Assembly: GCA_963921795.1 (NCBI GenBank)
Contig: OY997647.1
Span: 62,091,059-62,155,058, forward strand
From: Nannobrachium achirus
Taxonomy: Eukaryota; Chordata; Actinopteri; Myctophiformes; Myctophidae
Reading direction: 5' to 3'
DNA: 64,000 nucleotides
In this document: positions 32,504 through 43,376 of the stretch, piece by piece
Layout of the letters: every line of letters starts with the position of its first letter
How positions within the stretch are numbered: the stretch's first letter is position 1
Made by a program: the position numbers and the translations under genes
The notes under the pieces: model-generated
Seen by the model: only the letters and a program-made list of their open reading frames with translations
Database searches by the model: none
Told to the model about the DNA's origin: nothing

Positions 32504-32853
32504 TAGGGCTGTCACGATTATGACATTGTACAAGATGATTAATTGTCACTCAAATAATTGCGATTAACGATTTAATTGTGTTTCTGTCATTGACAATTAC
32601 ATTCCTGTTTGGCTTTTAGGCTTTGAAGTTGCACATGGCAGATATGACACATAGCCTAAATATACAAAGAAATTACTAACATATTTGACAACTTTATACT
32701 TGAAAAAGAACATTGATAGTGGAAATAGCCGATCTACAAGCTTGTAGATCGGCTATTTCCACTATTTTTTGAAAATGTTTGACAGTATGTAAACGATTAT
32801 GACGCAGAAAATAATTGCGATTAGACAATTATGTAACAATTGTAACAGCCCCA
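32504..32853. mobile_element. hAT-type element with nested palindrome
   Basis: Ends TAGGGCTGTCACGATTA and TGTAACAGCCCCA. Flanks GTTAAGGA and GTTAAGGC form an 8-bp target duplication with one mismatch. The perfect palindrome at 32,716 sits inside. Confidence 0.75.
32716..32765. repeat. Palindrome-family copy, perfect 25+25
   Basis: ATAGTGGAAATAGCCGATCT begins an arm of 25 bp followed directly by its exact complement, with no loop. Minimal form of the family. Confidence 0.95.
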
Positions 32854-32913
32854 GTTAAGGCAACTGTACAAGCAACCCACTGACGTAGACATTCACCTGC
32901 CTCTGCTGAACAT

Positions 32914-32916
<3 letters not shown>

Positions 32917-32979
<63 letters not shown>
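32917..32979. repeat. (CT)n microsatellite
   Basis: About 63 bp of CT. Confidence 0.95.
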
Positions 32980-32980
<1 letters not shown>

Positions 32981-33237
32981 AGGAGTCACAGACGGAAGTG
33001 TAGTTACTCAATGCCTCCATCCTCCACCCCCCACCCCCGGCCCCACCCCTCACCACAATCGTGGTGATGGCCTCCTGCTCGGAGCACTCCTGCTGAGCGT
33101 GCGCTGATAGTACGGTCTGACAGAGCTCTCTCTGTCCCTCTCTCTCCTTATAAGGGCAAAACACATTGACAGAGGCTGAGACACGGGGATGTACCAGTGC
33201 AGGGAGGCAGGTAGGGGACGGGTGGCTTTAAAGGAGA

Positions 33238-33240
33238 GGG

Positions 33241-33305
<65 letters not shown>
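33238..33305. repeat. (GA)n microsatellite
   Basis: GA run with GGGA interruptions. Long frames on both strands here are repeat artefacts. Confidence 0.95.
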
Positions 33306-33715
33306 GTGGAGGAGAAGAGACTGGGATATAGAAAGATAGAGATGGGTTTGGGACAGTGGGGTGAGAGAGGGATGGGTGCAGGAGAGACAGATTGGGAACA
33401 TGAGTGGAGAGAAGTGGTTCTGAAAGGACAGCGCCTCGGCAGCGCGCACGGCCACGCCGGCCACACGTGCACGGCACGCACACACAGTGAAATCCTGTGC
33501 ATTCATTTAACTCAGGAGAGTGTAAGAATGGGTCCATGTTTACACGCTGTCAGATACAATGGCTTCTTTTTTTAACTCGATTAGTTGTAATTGACTCAAC
33601 GTCAGGTTAATCGCTATTAATTATTTAAATCACAGTTAATCGCATGTTTATTTATTTTAGCCATTTGGCCTATTCATAGTTTAGGACACGGTTCTCTATG
33701 TCAGTGGGCTGCTTA

Positions 33716-33974
33716 TCGTCACTGTCGGGCAGAAACCTTGTATCTCCAAGTTTCAAATCTGTATGTTTTTTTCACAAAGTAAAGCCCTGCTTCATCATAC
33801 AAGGCCTTCGCACAAAGGTAGTGAAAACAGCAGATCTACAAGCACACAACACCTCGCGGTGCGAGGCGTTCTGTGCGTGTAGATCAGCTGTTTTCACTAG
33901 TTTAAATCATTTTAAAAATGATGAATAGAAAACAAACAGTTTTGGACATACAAGGTTTCCACCCGACAACGACG
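33716..33974. mobile_element. MITE with TTA flanks (PIF/Harbinger-like) carrying the palindrome
   Basis: TTA at 33,713-33,715 and 33,975-33,977. Terminal arms CACTGTCGGGCAGAAACC and GGTTTCCACCCGACAACG are inverted repeats. The palindrome lies at the centre. Copies are nested in the hAT elements at 28,363 and 36,953 and, inverted, at 43,480-43,690. Confidence 0.7.
33819..33899. repeat. Palindrome-family copy
   Basis: TAGTGAAAACAGCAGATCTA against TAGATCAGCTGTTTTCACTA, with CCTCGCGGTGCGAGG at the centre. Confidence 0.9.
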
Positions 33975-34273
33975 TTATGTTTTGCTGTTGTGTTGTGGGT
34001 TTCCATGGTCATTGTACTGTAGATGCAGTGCATTTACTGTTGTCACCTCAGACCTCATTGGGCATTACATGTTTCTTCAACTACTTTCAACAGGGAGCTA
34101 AATGCTACTAGTAGATTGGAATGTAACACGGAGGCTACAATATCCTGCGCTCAATTTATGTTAACTTACAGTTAGTATATCAATATGCCCTCCTGTTATT
34201 TGTTGGGCTTGAGTTTATGATTTCACCCCATGCACACCTTGTGTTACTTTTTCTGGATTCTGGACAGTATTTG

Positions 34274-34563
34274 GGAAAATCCCAGTTGTCCGACGTCCCA
34301 GTTGGGCGAACAGACTGTAATTATTGTCCACGACATTGCAAGCGGCGCGAAGGCCAGCGGACCTTGGTCCTGGCGGCGCTCGGGCGCGAAGAGCGGGCCA
34401 GGGCCGCCGCGCGAGTTACGAAGCCGTGGTGAATGCAATCGTTATATTTATGCCCAGGCCGTAAGGCCTGGGCAAGCGCACGATAAACGCATGAATGGGA
34501 TGAAGATCACTTGCTTTACAGTCTGTTCGCCCAACTGGGACGTCGGACAACTGGGACTAGCCC
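34274..34563. mobile_element. MULE-like non-autonomous element
   Basis: Perfect 9-bp target duplication CAGTATTTG (34,265-34,273 and 34,564-34,572), typical of Mutator-like elements. 41-bp perfect inverted repeats at 34,280-34,320 and 34,516-34,556 (TCCCAGTTGTCCGACGTCCC...). The GC-rich interior 34,325-34,495 is shared, inverted, with the TTAA element at 23,856. Confidence 0.85.
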
Positions 34564-34811
34564 CAGTATTTGTCATTGTTTCAATAATAATAAACATTTA
34601 CAAAAGCAAGCAGTTGTCTACTCCCATGACCCATGTTGATAAGAGTATTAAAAACTAAAAAATATCTGTTTAAGGTAGATTTAGAACGGATACAAATATG
34701 CGATTAATTTGCGATTAATCATGATTAACTATGGACATTGGACATGCGATTAATCAGATAAAATATTTGAATCGACTGACAGCCCTACTTTTTTGTTTTT
34801 ACGCTCCCTTA

Positions 34812-34892
34812 CACAGAGGACGCCTTATCATCCGCTCTCTGATCTGGCCCTTCCACAGAGGACGCCTTATCATCCGCTCTCTGATCTGGCCC
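34812..34892 (+). repeat. Tandem duplication, two ~41-bp units
   Basis: CACAGAGGACGCCTTATCAT with its following GATCTGGCCC occurs twice in a row. No gene between 34,788 and 35,425. Confidence 0.85.
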
Positions 34893-35002
34893 GTGTGACC
34901 AAAGCTGCACAAGGACAAGGTTGACCAAGGGTGACATGGCATGCATGCATACACCTACGCGTTCTCACACCAACCGTTTATCACCGTGTGACATCTGCTG
35001 TG

Positions 35003-35004
<2 letters not shown>

Positions 35005-35067
<63 letters not shown>
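35005..35067. repeat. (GT)n microsatellite
   Basis: About 60 bp of GT. Confidence 0.95.
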
Positions 35068-35211
35068 GCTGTGTGCGTAAGTGATGGAGGAAGTCCATAG
35101 ATCTGACACTAAAGTTACAGGGAGAGATTACCTCAATAAAATGTGTACTCTTTCAAAGGCGAGGGGCCCTATATAAAAGTCCTTCATGGTAATGTGTGTT
35201 TGTTTGGACCA

Positions 35212-35294
35212 GCGTGCGTGCGTGCGTGCTTGCGTGCGTGCGTGCGTGCTTGCGTGCGTGCGTGCGTGCTTGCGTGTGTGCGTGCATGCGTGCT
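35212..35294. repeat. (GCGT/GCTT)n microsatellite
   Basis: Tetranucleotide run GCGTGCGT with regular GCTT interruptions. Confidence 0.9.
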
Positions 35295-35427
35295 GGTCCT
35301 GTTGGTTCAGCTGCTCTCTCTCAGATTCACACCTCCTGTGTAGCAGGGAGGCCTGGCCCATGCGGGAGGAGGGAACAGGTGCTAATGAAGCTGCCTGCTG
35401 TAAATGGAGGTGAATGGTTTGGACCCA

Positions 35428-35780
35428 GGGGTGTCGCACCAGATTCTGGGCCCTGGGTGCTTTAACTATTGAGAAATAGCAGATATACAAGCAGCGCAGC
35501 ACCGAGTGCCGTGCTGCGAGCTTGTAGATCTGCTATTTTTGAAAAAGCGTGAACATTTGTGCAAGAAATGTGTCTTTAATATTTCAAATCCTTCTTAGTT
35601 TTTGAGCGGTGGTCACACCATCTCCATAGCGTGGCCGTGTGTGTATCCGTGTGTGTATGTATGTGTGTCTGTCTGTATGTAGCCTCTGGTGTAGCCTGAG
35701 TACCCTGGGTGACCAGAGAGGTGCTGTTGAGCCTAGCCTGCCCTGAGCATCAACTGCAATACCAGTGGCGGCCTGAGTGA
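35428..35780 (+). other. hAT head with palindrome, then unique sequence
   Basis: CAGGGGTGTCGCACCAGATT matches the terminus of the hAT element at 42,452. It contains the palindrome at 35,474. The remainder to 35,780 shows no gene. Confidence 0.5.
35474..35538. repeat. Palindrome-family copy
   Basis: AAATAGCAGATATACAAGC against GCTTGTAGATCTGCTATTT; inner arms CGCAGCAC/GTGCTGCG differ from other copies yet still pair. Confidence 0.9.
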
Positions 35781-35782
35781 CA

Positions 35783-36472
35783 TCATGCATGCATGGATGG
35801 ATGCATGGATGGATGGATGGATGGATGGAGGATGGATGGATGGATGGATGGATGGATGGATGGATGGATGATGGATGGATGGATGGTTGGTTGGTTGGAT
35901 GATGGATGGATGGATGATGGATGGATGATGGATGATAGATGGATGGTTGGTTGGATGATGGATGATGGATGATGGATGGATGGTTGGATGGATGGATGGA
36001 TGATGGTTGGATGGTTGGATGGATGGATGGATGGATGATGGTTGGATGGATGGATGGATGGATGATGGTTGGATGGATGGATGGATGAATGGATGGATGA
36101 TGGTTGGATGGATGGATGGATGGATGGATGGATGATGGATGGATGTTTGAATGGATGGATGATGGATGGATGGTTGGATGGATGGATGATGGTTGGATGG
36201 ATGGATGGATGATGGTTGGATGGATGGATGGATGGATGGATGATGGTTGGATGGATGGATGGATGGATGGATGGATGGATGGATGGTTGGATGGATGGAT
36301 GGATGGATGATGGATGGATGGATGGATGTTTGGATGGATGATGGATGGATGGATGGATGATGGATGGATGGATGGATGATGGATGGATGGGTGGATGATG
36401 GATGGATGGATGGATGATGGATGGATGGATGGATGGATGGATGGATGATGGATGGATGGATGATGGATGGAT
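35783..36472. repeat. (GGAT)n satellite
   Basis: About 690 bp of GGAT with GGTT and GAT variants in irregular blocks. Frames up to 264 codons on the minus strand (HPSIHPS repeats) are repeat artefacts. Confidence 0.95.
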
Positions 36473-36944
36473 GTTTTTTAGTTTTTGTTGCATTTCTAAG
36501 CCAATAATTTGATGACCGGGTCATCAAACAGATTTATCTATCTGTGAACTTCCCTTGCAAACTGATGATATTTCTAATGTGATTAATCCGTTCTCAAATC
36601 CTCTATTAACGGCTAGGTGTGATGTCATGCTCATTTCAGCACAGCTGGAGAGCCTATTTCAACCAATTGCTTGGTCAGAAGAACTACCTGTAGTATAATA
36701 TAAATATTTCACTCCACTTATATATTTTTTCTTATTTTTGGGAAACTCCTCTTAGTACCACCAGAGGGGTGCCCATGTACCACAGTTTGAGAACCACTGA
36801 ATTAGAGGAAGGAAAGAATGTGGTCTTAGTGTGTGCGTGTGTGTGTGTGTGTGTGTGTGCACACGTGCGTGCATTTGTGCGTGAATGCGTGTTTCTACTG
36901 ATGTAGTACATGTATAAATTTATTTATTTGGTCTCTTGAGGTGA
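36473..36944. other. Intergenic, no gene recognised
   Basis: A short GT run at 36,829-36,860. No exon recognised. Confidence 0.4.
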
Positions 36945-36952
36945 AATCGCAC

Positions 36953-37414
36953 CAGGGACGTGCTGGCCATTGGGAAAAGCGGGACAACTCCCAAACGGCC
37001 GGTACATTCTCGGCCGGTCCAGGCCGGCCATTAGGAAAAATGTTTACTGTTTGCACAAAAGTAAAAATTAAACTGTTTGCACAAAAGTAGTGAAAACAGC
37101 AGATCTACAAGCATACAACGCCTCGCACCGCGAAGGCGTTGTGTGCTTGTAGATTGGCTGTTTTCACTAGTTTAAATCATTTTTGAAATGATAAATACAA
37201 AACAAACGGTTTTGGACATAAAAGGTTTCCACCCGACAACAACGAAATACAGGCCTAATTCATGTAATTGGCCTACTGGCTTGTCACTTGTCATGATCTG
37301 AAATGGCAAATCTTTGAGTAGCAGCAGCGCTATAGAGAGATCTCTCTATAGCGTGCAATGAGGGCCTCTCCAACTCTTTTTCCCGGGCTGAATCAGGGGC
37401 CCAGCACGTCCCTG
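36953..37414. mobile_element. Non-autonomous hAT element, second copy
   Basis: Same ends as 28,363 (CAGGGACGTGCTGG/CACGTCCCTG). Flanks AATCGCAC and AATTGTAC match at 6 of 8 bases; both mismatches are C/T. About 110 bp shorter than the 28,363 copy. Confidence 0.85.
37088..37169. repeat. Palindrome-family copy
   Basis: TAGTGAAAACAGCAGATCTA against TAGATTGGCTGTTTTCACTA; inner CAAGCATAC/GTGTGCTTG. Confidence 0.9.
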
Positions 37415-37852
37415 AATTGTACGTAAGCCCTGAATAAGCACCCATGCATTCATTTCACACCACGCTGCATTTGTGAGAAGTGTCTGGGGTTTCTTTCACT
37501 GCAAACATTTACAGTAGGCTGTTGAGCTGCAAAACACCCGGCAAAGAGCTTGTGTGCTTAGTAAACTGGAACAGACCACGCCTGGGGCTGAAAGACACTG
37601 CTGACTGTATGCAGAGGCAGAGCCTATCTCTAGAGAAGCAGCCATTTCTCTGCACACACGCTTTAAAGTGAAGTTGAACTTTGGTGCAACCTTGGGTAGT
37701 ACAGCTACCTGGGAGTAATGTTGCACATGCAGGTCCAAATGTTGTCAACCATTTTTAGCTGATGCTTCTGTGCTCTACAACAGTGGTTCTCAACCTTTTC
37801 AGGCCGCGGCCCCCAAAATAATGAGGCATTACATTTTGAATAACATGGTTCT
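37415..37852. other. Unique sequence, no gene; hAT-type terminus at its end
   Basis: Two overlapping 79-80 codon frames on the minus strand show no family. CAGTGGTTCTCAACC at about 37,782 is a common fish hAT terminus. Confidence 0.4.
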
Positions 37853-37940
37853 ATTGTGAAAATTGCAGATCTACATGCTCACAACACCTCGCGCTGCGCT
37901 GTGAGGCGTTGTGAGCATGTAGATCGGCTATTTTCACAAT
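37853..37940. repeat. Palindrome-family copy, longest
   Basis: ATTGTGAAAATTGCAGATCT against AGATCGGCTATTTTCACAAT. Inner arms read CATGCTCAC and GTGAGCATG: the A-to-T change relative to CAAGCTCAC is matched on the opposite arm. Confidence 0.95.
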
Positions 37941-38198
37941 TTCTGCCTCTAATATTTGACAATTTGGCCAATGTTTAATTTGTCATTTTAGAGGTATTAA
38001 AAAGTCCTTAAATTGTCACTTTAGAAATGTGCAGACACCCTACACTTAAACTTTATGTTGGTTTGTTTACTGTTGAGAGAGAAAACAATGTTGCACATTA
38101 AGTTATAATCATCTGGGGATAGTTTTTCATGATTTCTTCAGTATTCACTGTCCAATGCAACCTGCATCCGAATCAAGGGGAGGTGCTAATACTTCCTT

Positions 38199-38300
38199 TG
38201 ATGGACGCCTGACATTGCAATTGTCCACATTTCAGAAGATGCACCGTTTTGTTAAGTATCCAAGTGTAAGAAAAGTTAAGTGTACTAAAAAAGATATCGT
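38199..38300 (+). repeat. Likely progenitor of the minisatellite
   Basis: Reads GATGGACGCCTGACATTGC, then TTTCAGAAGATGCACCG..., then GTGTACTAAAAAAGATAT. The same left and right flanks bracket the 38,707 array, so this is an unexpanded relative. Confidence 0.8.
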
Positions 38301-38364
38301 TTATCACTGTCTGGCCAAAACCTCTTAAACTCCATTTTTGAGGTTTTATATTTTTTGGCATAAA

Positions 38365-38660
38365 TCAGGGCTATTGAACACCCTTTACATCTGAGTGTTG
38401 GTTAAAATAATATTGAACCAATGGAAAGTAGTAAAAGGTGCTTGGGACAAAACCTCCTAACTCCACACTTTCTGCCAAACCAGCTAACTCCACCCGATTG
38501 TCCCTCTCTTTTTTTCATAAATATGTGCTATTGAACACCCTTTACGTCTGTGTGTTGGTTAAAATAATATTGAACCAATGAAAAGTAGTAAAAAGCCCTT
38601 TGTCAAAACCTCCTAACTCCACTTGAGCTCATTTTCCCCAAAATTATAATTTTATAGTTA
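38365..38660 (+). repeat. ~155-bp imperfect tandem duplication
   Basis: GCTATTGAACACCCTTTAC and GGTTAAAATAATATTGAACC occur twice (about 38,371 and 38,528), with AACCTCCTAACTCCAC nearby in both. Confidence 0.7.
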
Positions 38661-38706
38661 GGAGGTTTCGGCCTGACAGCAGAGATATGATGGATGCCTG
38701 ACATTG

Positions 38707-41700
38707 TGATTGTCCATTCAGAAGATGCACCGTTTTGTTATATCCAAGTGTATGATAGTCCATTCAGAAGATGCATCGTTTTGTTATATCCAAGTGTATG
38801 ATAGTCCATTCAGAAGATGCATCGTTTTGTTATATCCAAGTGTATGATAGTCCATTCAGAAGATGCATCGTTTTGTTATATCCAAGTGTATGATTGTCCA
38901 TTCAGAAGATGCATCGTTTTGTTATATCCAAGTGTATGATAGTCCATTCAGAAGATGCATCGTTTTGTTATATCCAAGTGTATGATAGTCCATTCAGAAG
39001 ATGCACCGTTTTGTTATATCCAAGTGTATGATAGTCCATTCAGAAGATGCACCGTTTTGTTATATCCAAGTGTATGATAGTCCATTCAGAAGATGCATCG
39101 TTTTGTTATATCCAAGTGTATGATAGTCCATTCAGAAGATGCATCGTTTTGTTATATCCAAGTGTATGATTGTCCATTCAGAAGATGCACCGTTTTGTTA
39201 TATCCAAGTGTATGATAGTCCATTCAGAAGATGCATCGTTTTGTTATATCCAAGTGTATGATAGTCCATTCAGAAGATGCATCGTTTTGTTATATCCAAG
39301 TGTATGATAGTCCATTCAGAAGATGCATCGTTTTGTTTTATCCAAGTGTATGATAGTCCATTCAGAAGATGCACCGTTTTGTTATATCCAAGTGTATGAT
39401 AGTCCATTCAGAAGATGCACCGTTTTGTTATATCCAAGTGTATGATAGTCCATTCAGAAGATGCATCGTTTTGTTATATCCAAGTGTATGATAGTCCATT
39501 CAGAAGATGCATCGTTTTGTTATATCCAAGTGTATGATAGTCCATTCAGAAGATGCACCGTTTTGTTATATCCAAGTGTATGATAGTCCATTCAGAAGAT
39601 GCATCGTTTTGTTATATCCAAGTGTATGATAGTCCATTCAGAAGATGCATCGTTTTGTTATATCCAAGTGTATGATAGTCCATTCAGAAGATGCATCGTT
39701 TTGTTATATCCAAGTGTATGATAGTCCATTCAGAAGATGCACCGTTTTGTTATATCCAAGTGTATGATAGTCCATTCAGAAGATGCACCGTTTTGTTATA
39801 TCCAAGTGTATGATAGTCCATTCAGAAGATGCATCGTTTTGTTATATCCAAGTGTATGATAGTCCATTCAGAAGATGCATCGTTTTGTTATATCCAAGTG
39901 TATGATAGTCCATTCAGAAGATGCATCGTTTTGTTATATCCAAGTGTATGATAGTCCATTCAGAAGATGCATCGTTTTGTTATATCCAAGTGTATGATAG
40001 TCCATTCAGAAGATGCATCGTTTTGTTTTATCCAAGTGTATGATAGTCCATTCAGAAGATGCACCGTTTTGTTATATCCAAGTGTATGATAGTCCATTCA
40101 GAAGATGCATCGTTTTGTTATATCCAAGTGTATGATAGTCCATTCAGAAGATGCATCGTTTTGTTATATCCAAGTGTATGATAGTCCATTCAGAAGATGC
40201 ATCGTTTTGTTTTATCCAAGTGTATGATAGTCCATTCAGAAGATGCACCGTTTTGTTATATCCAAGTGTATGATAGTCCATTCAGAAGATGCACCGTTTT
40301 GTTATATCCAAGTGTATGATAGTCCATTCAGAAGATGCATCGTTTTGTTATATCCAAGTGTATGATAGTCCATTCAGAAGATGCATCGTTTTGTTATATC
40401 CAAGTGTATGATAGTCCATTCAGAAGATGCATCGTTTTGTTATATCCAAGTGTATGATAGTCCATTCAGAAGATGCACCGTTTTGTTATATCCAAGTGTA
40501 TGATAGTCCATTCAGAAGATGCATCGTTTTGTTATATCCAAGTGTATGATAGTCCATTCAGAAGATGCATCGTTTTGTTATATCCAAGTGTATGATAGTC
40601 CATTCAGAAGATGCATCGTTTTGTTATATCCAAGTGTATGATAGTCCATTCAGAAGATGCATCGTTTTGTTTTATCCAAGTGTATGATAGTCCATTCAGA
40701 AGATGCATCGTTTTGTTATATCCAAGTGTATGATAGTCCATTCAGAAGATGCACCGTTTTGTTATATCCAAGTGTATGATAGTCCATTCAGAAGATGCAT
40801 CGTTTTGTTATATCCAAGTGTATGATAGTCCATTCAGAAGATGCACCGTTTTGTTATATCCAAGTGTATGATAGTCCATTCAGAAGATGCATCGTTTTGT
40901 TATATCCAAGTGTATGATAGTCCATTCAGAAGATGCATCGTTTTGTTATATCCAAGTGTGTGATAGTCCATTCAGAAGATGCATCGTTTTGTTATATCCA
41001 AGTGTATGATAGTCCATTCAGAAGATGCATCGTTTTGTTATATCCAAGTGTATGATAGTCCATTCAGAAGATGCATCGTTTTGTTATATCCAAGTGTATG
41101 ATAGTCCATTCAGAAGATGCATCGTTTTGTTATATCCAAGTGTATGATAGTCCATTCAGAAGATGCACCGTTTTGTTATATCCAAGTGTATGATAGTCCA
41201 TTCAGAAGATGCATCGTTTTGTTATATCCAAGTGTATGATAGTCCATTCAGAAGATGCATCGTTTTGTTATATCCAAGTGTATGATAGTCCATTCAGAAG
41301 ATGCACCGTTTTGTTATATCCAAGTGTGTGATAGTCCATTCAGAAGATGCATCGTTTTGTTATATCCAAGTGTATGATAGTCCATTCAGAAGATGCATCG
41401 TTTTGTTATATCCAAGTGTATGATAGTCCATTCAGAAGATGCAGCGTTTTGTTATATCCAAGTGTATGATAGTCCATTCAGAAGATGCACCGTTTTGTTA
41501 TATCCAAGTGTATGATAGTCCATTCAGAAGATGCATCGTTTTGTTATATCCAAGTGTATGATAGTCCATTCAGAAGATGCATCGTTTTGTTATATCCAAG
41601 TGTATGATAGTCCATTCAGAAGATGCATCGTTTTGTTATATCCAAGTGTATGATAGTCCATTCAGAAGATGCACCGTTTTGTTATATCCAAGTGTATGAT

Positions 41701-42340
41701 AGTCCATTCAGAATATGCATCGTTTTGTTATATCCAAGTGTATGATAGCCCATTCAGAATATGCATCGTTTTGTTATATCCAAGTGTATGATAGCCCATT
41801 CAGAAGATGCATCGTTTTGTTATATCCAAGTGTATGATAGTCCATTCAGAAGATGCATCGTTTTGTTATATCCAAGTGTATGATAGTCCATTCAGAAGAT
41901 GCATCGTTTTGTTATATCCAAGTGTATGATAGTCCATTCAGAAGATGCACCGTTTTGTTATATCCAAGTGTATGATAGTCCATTCAGAAGATGCATCGTT
42001 TTGTTATATCCAAGTGTATGATAGTCCATTCAGAAGATGCACCGTTTTGTTATATCCAAGTGTATGATAGTCCATTCAGAAGATGCATCGTTTTGTTATA
42101 TCCAAGTGTATGATAGTCCATTCAGAAGATGCATCGTTTTGTTATATCCAAGTGTATGATAGTCCATTCAGAAGATGCATCGTTTTGTTATATCCAAGTG
42201 TATGATAGTCCATTCAGAAGATGCATCGTTTTGTTATATCCAAGTGTATGATAGTCCATTCAGAAGATGCACCGTTTTGTTATATCCAAGTGTATGATAG
42301 TCCATTCAGAAGATGCATCGTTTTGTTATATCCAAGTGTA
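38707..42340 (+). repeat. 46-bp minisatellite, 79 units
   Basis: Unit begins TGATAGTCCATTCAGAAGAT and ends ATCCAAGTGTA. The 3,634 bp equals exactly 79 x 46; every unit I followed keeps register. Variation is mostly a T/C site (GCATCG or GCACCG), with rarer TTTTA for TTATA, TGATTG for TGATAG and GAATATG. No coding potential. Confidence 0.97.
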
Positions 42341-42596
42341 AGAAAGGTCAAGTGTACTAAAAGATATGCTAACTGTTGTTCAGCAGTGGCTTTGTAAGCG
42401 GGAGGGAGGGTTTATGTATCTGTGTGTGTGTTTCTGTGGCAATACCAGTGGCAGGGGTGTCGCAAACAAATTCTGGGCCCTGGGTACAAGGATTCATTGC
42501 GGGCCCCCCATGAATGTTCTTCATAGGGAGAGGGGGTTTAACCCATTTAGACTGGGAACACATTATTACGTCTATTATTTTGTGCTTTAGCTATTG

Positions 42597-42641
42597 AAAA
42601 ATAGCAGATATACAAGCTCACAGCGTAGATCTGCTATTTTT
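42597..42641. repeat. Palindrome-family copy with deleted centre
   Basis: AAAAATAGCAGATATACAAGC then GTAGATCTGCTATTTTT: the inner right arm is missing. Confidence 0.75.
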
Positions 42642-42872
42642 TTTAATCGTGAACATACATTTGTGCAAGTCTTCAAATCCTTCTAAGGTTTTTTGAAAAA
42701 CCTATATGTTTCTATGTCACTGGTGCTCAAACATTTTTATGTGAAGGACCCCCAAAATCATAGGTATTTGGCCACGGACCCCCATCGCAAAATATTTAGT
42801 TCCAGGGACCCCCCAGAAGCAAAATTTGTTCGTTTAAAAATTACATATATTCAAAGATTTGCACACATTTTC

Positions 42873-42907
42873 ACGACGCGCTGTGAGCTTGTATATCTGC
42901 TATTTTT
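42873..42907 (+). repeat. Palindrome-family half copy (right arm)
   Basis: CTGTGAGCTTGTATATCTGC followed by TATTTTT; no left arm. Confidence 0.6.
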
Positions 42908-43076
42908 CGATAGCTAAAGCATAAAATAGTTAAGGCTCCTCCACCTTGGGCCCTGGTAACTCAGTCCCACTCCCCCCCCCCCCCCCCTCGTTGTGACACC
43001 CCTGCCAGTGGGGGGAAGTGGGGTCTCCCCCGGACTGTGTCAGATTATCCTCCCCCATTGTGGGCAACAACAGGGG

Positions 43077-43376
43077 GGGAGAGAGAGAGACAGAGAGAGA
43101 GGGAGGAGAGTGGGATGGGATGGAATGGATGAATGCCAGCACAAGCTCCCCTGGTACCCAGATGATCCTTACTGTCTGTCTGCCCTTTCCTTTCATAGTG
43201 ATCCACTTAAACCCTATCAGTGGAAAACAGATCCTGGATTACCACAATGTTAAGTGTATGTTTGTGCGTGTATGGTAGTCCCCTACACACCATATGTTTT
43301 ACAACTCTCCCCCACTTCTCTCTCACACAAACGTAGTGAACAATTAATGTCTAGAACACATCCATATCATCTACAC
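43077..43376. other. Intergenic with a short GA run
   Basis: GA run 43,077-43,110; then unique sequence without a recognised gene. Confidence 0.4.

Larger units (their letters stand above)
33575..34787 (-). mobile_element. Partial hAT element split by two later insertions
   Basis: The right end TGACAGCCCTA (34,787) and the inner TTAATCGCATG / GATTAATCATGATTAA stretches belong to one family. The 33,716 MITE and the 34,274 element interrupt it. No clear left terminus. Confidence 0.6.
42452..43004. mobile_element. hAT-type element
   Basis: Ends CAGGGGTGTCGCAA and TTGTGACACCCCTG, flanked by CCAGTGG (42,445-42,451 and 43,005-43,011). The flank match is 7 bp where hAT normally gives 8. Two palindrome-family traces lie inside. 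A run of C at 42,972-42,987. Confidence 0.8.

Noticed and set aside
33050..33575. Overlapping 92-150 codon frames on both strands
   Set aside because: Driven by the GA run; no domain and all frames open together.
35733..36527. 264- and 236-codon minus-strand frames
   Set aside because: Pure translation of the GGAT array (HPSI repeats), open in several frames at once.
38707..42340. CRISPR array
   Set aside because: Units are contiguous with no unique spacers; a eukaryotic minisatellite.
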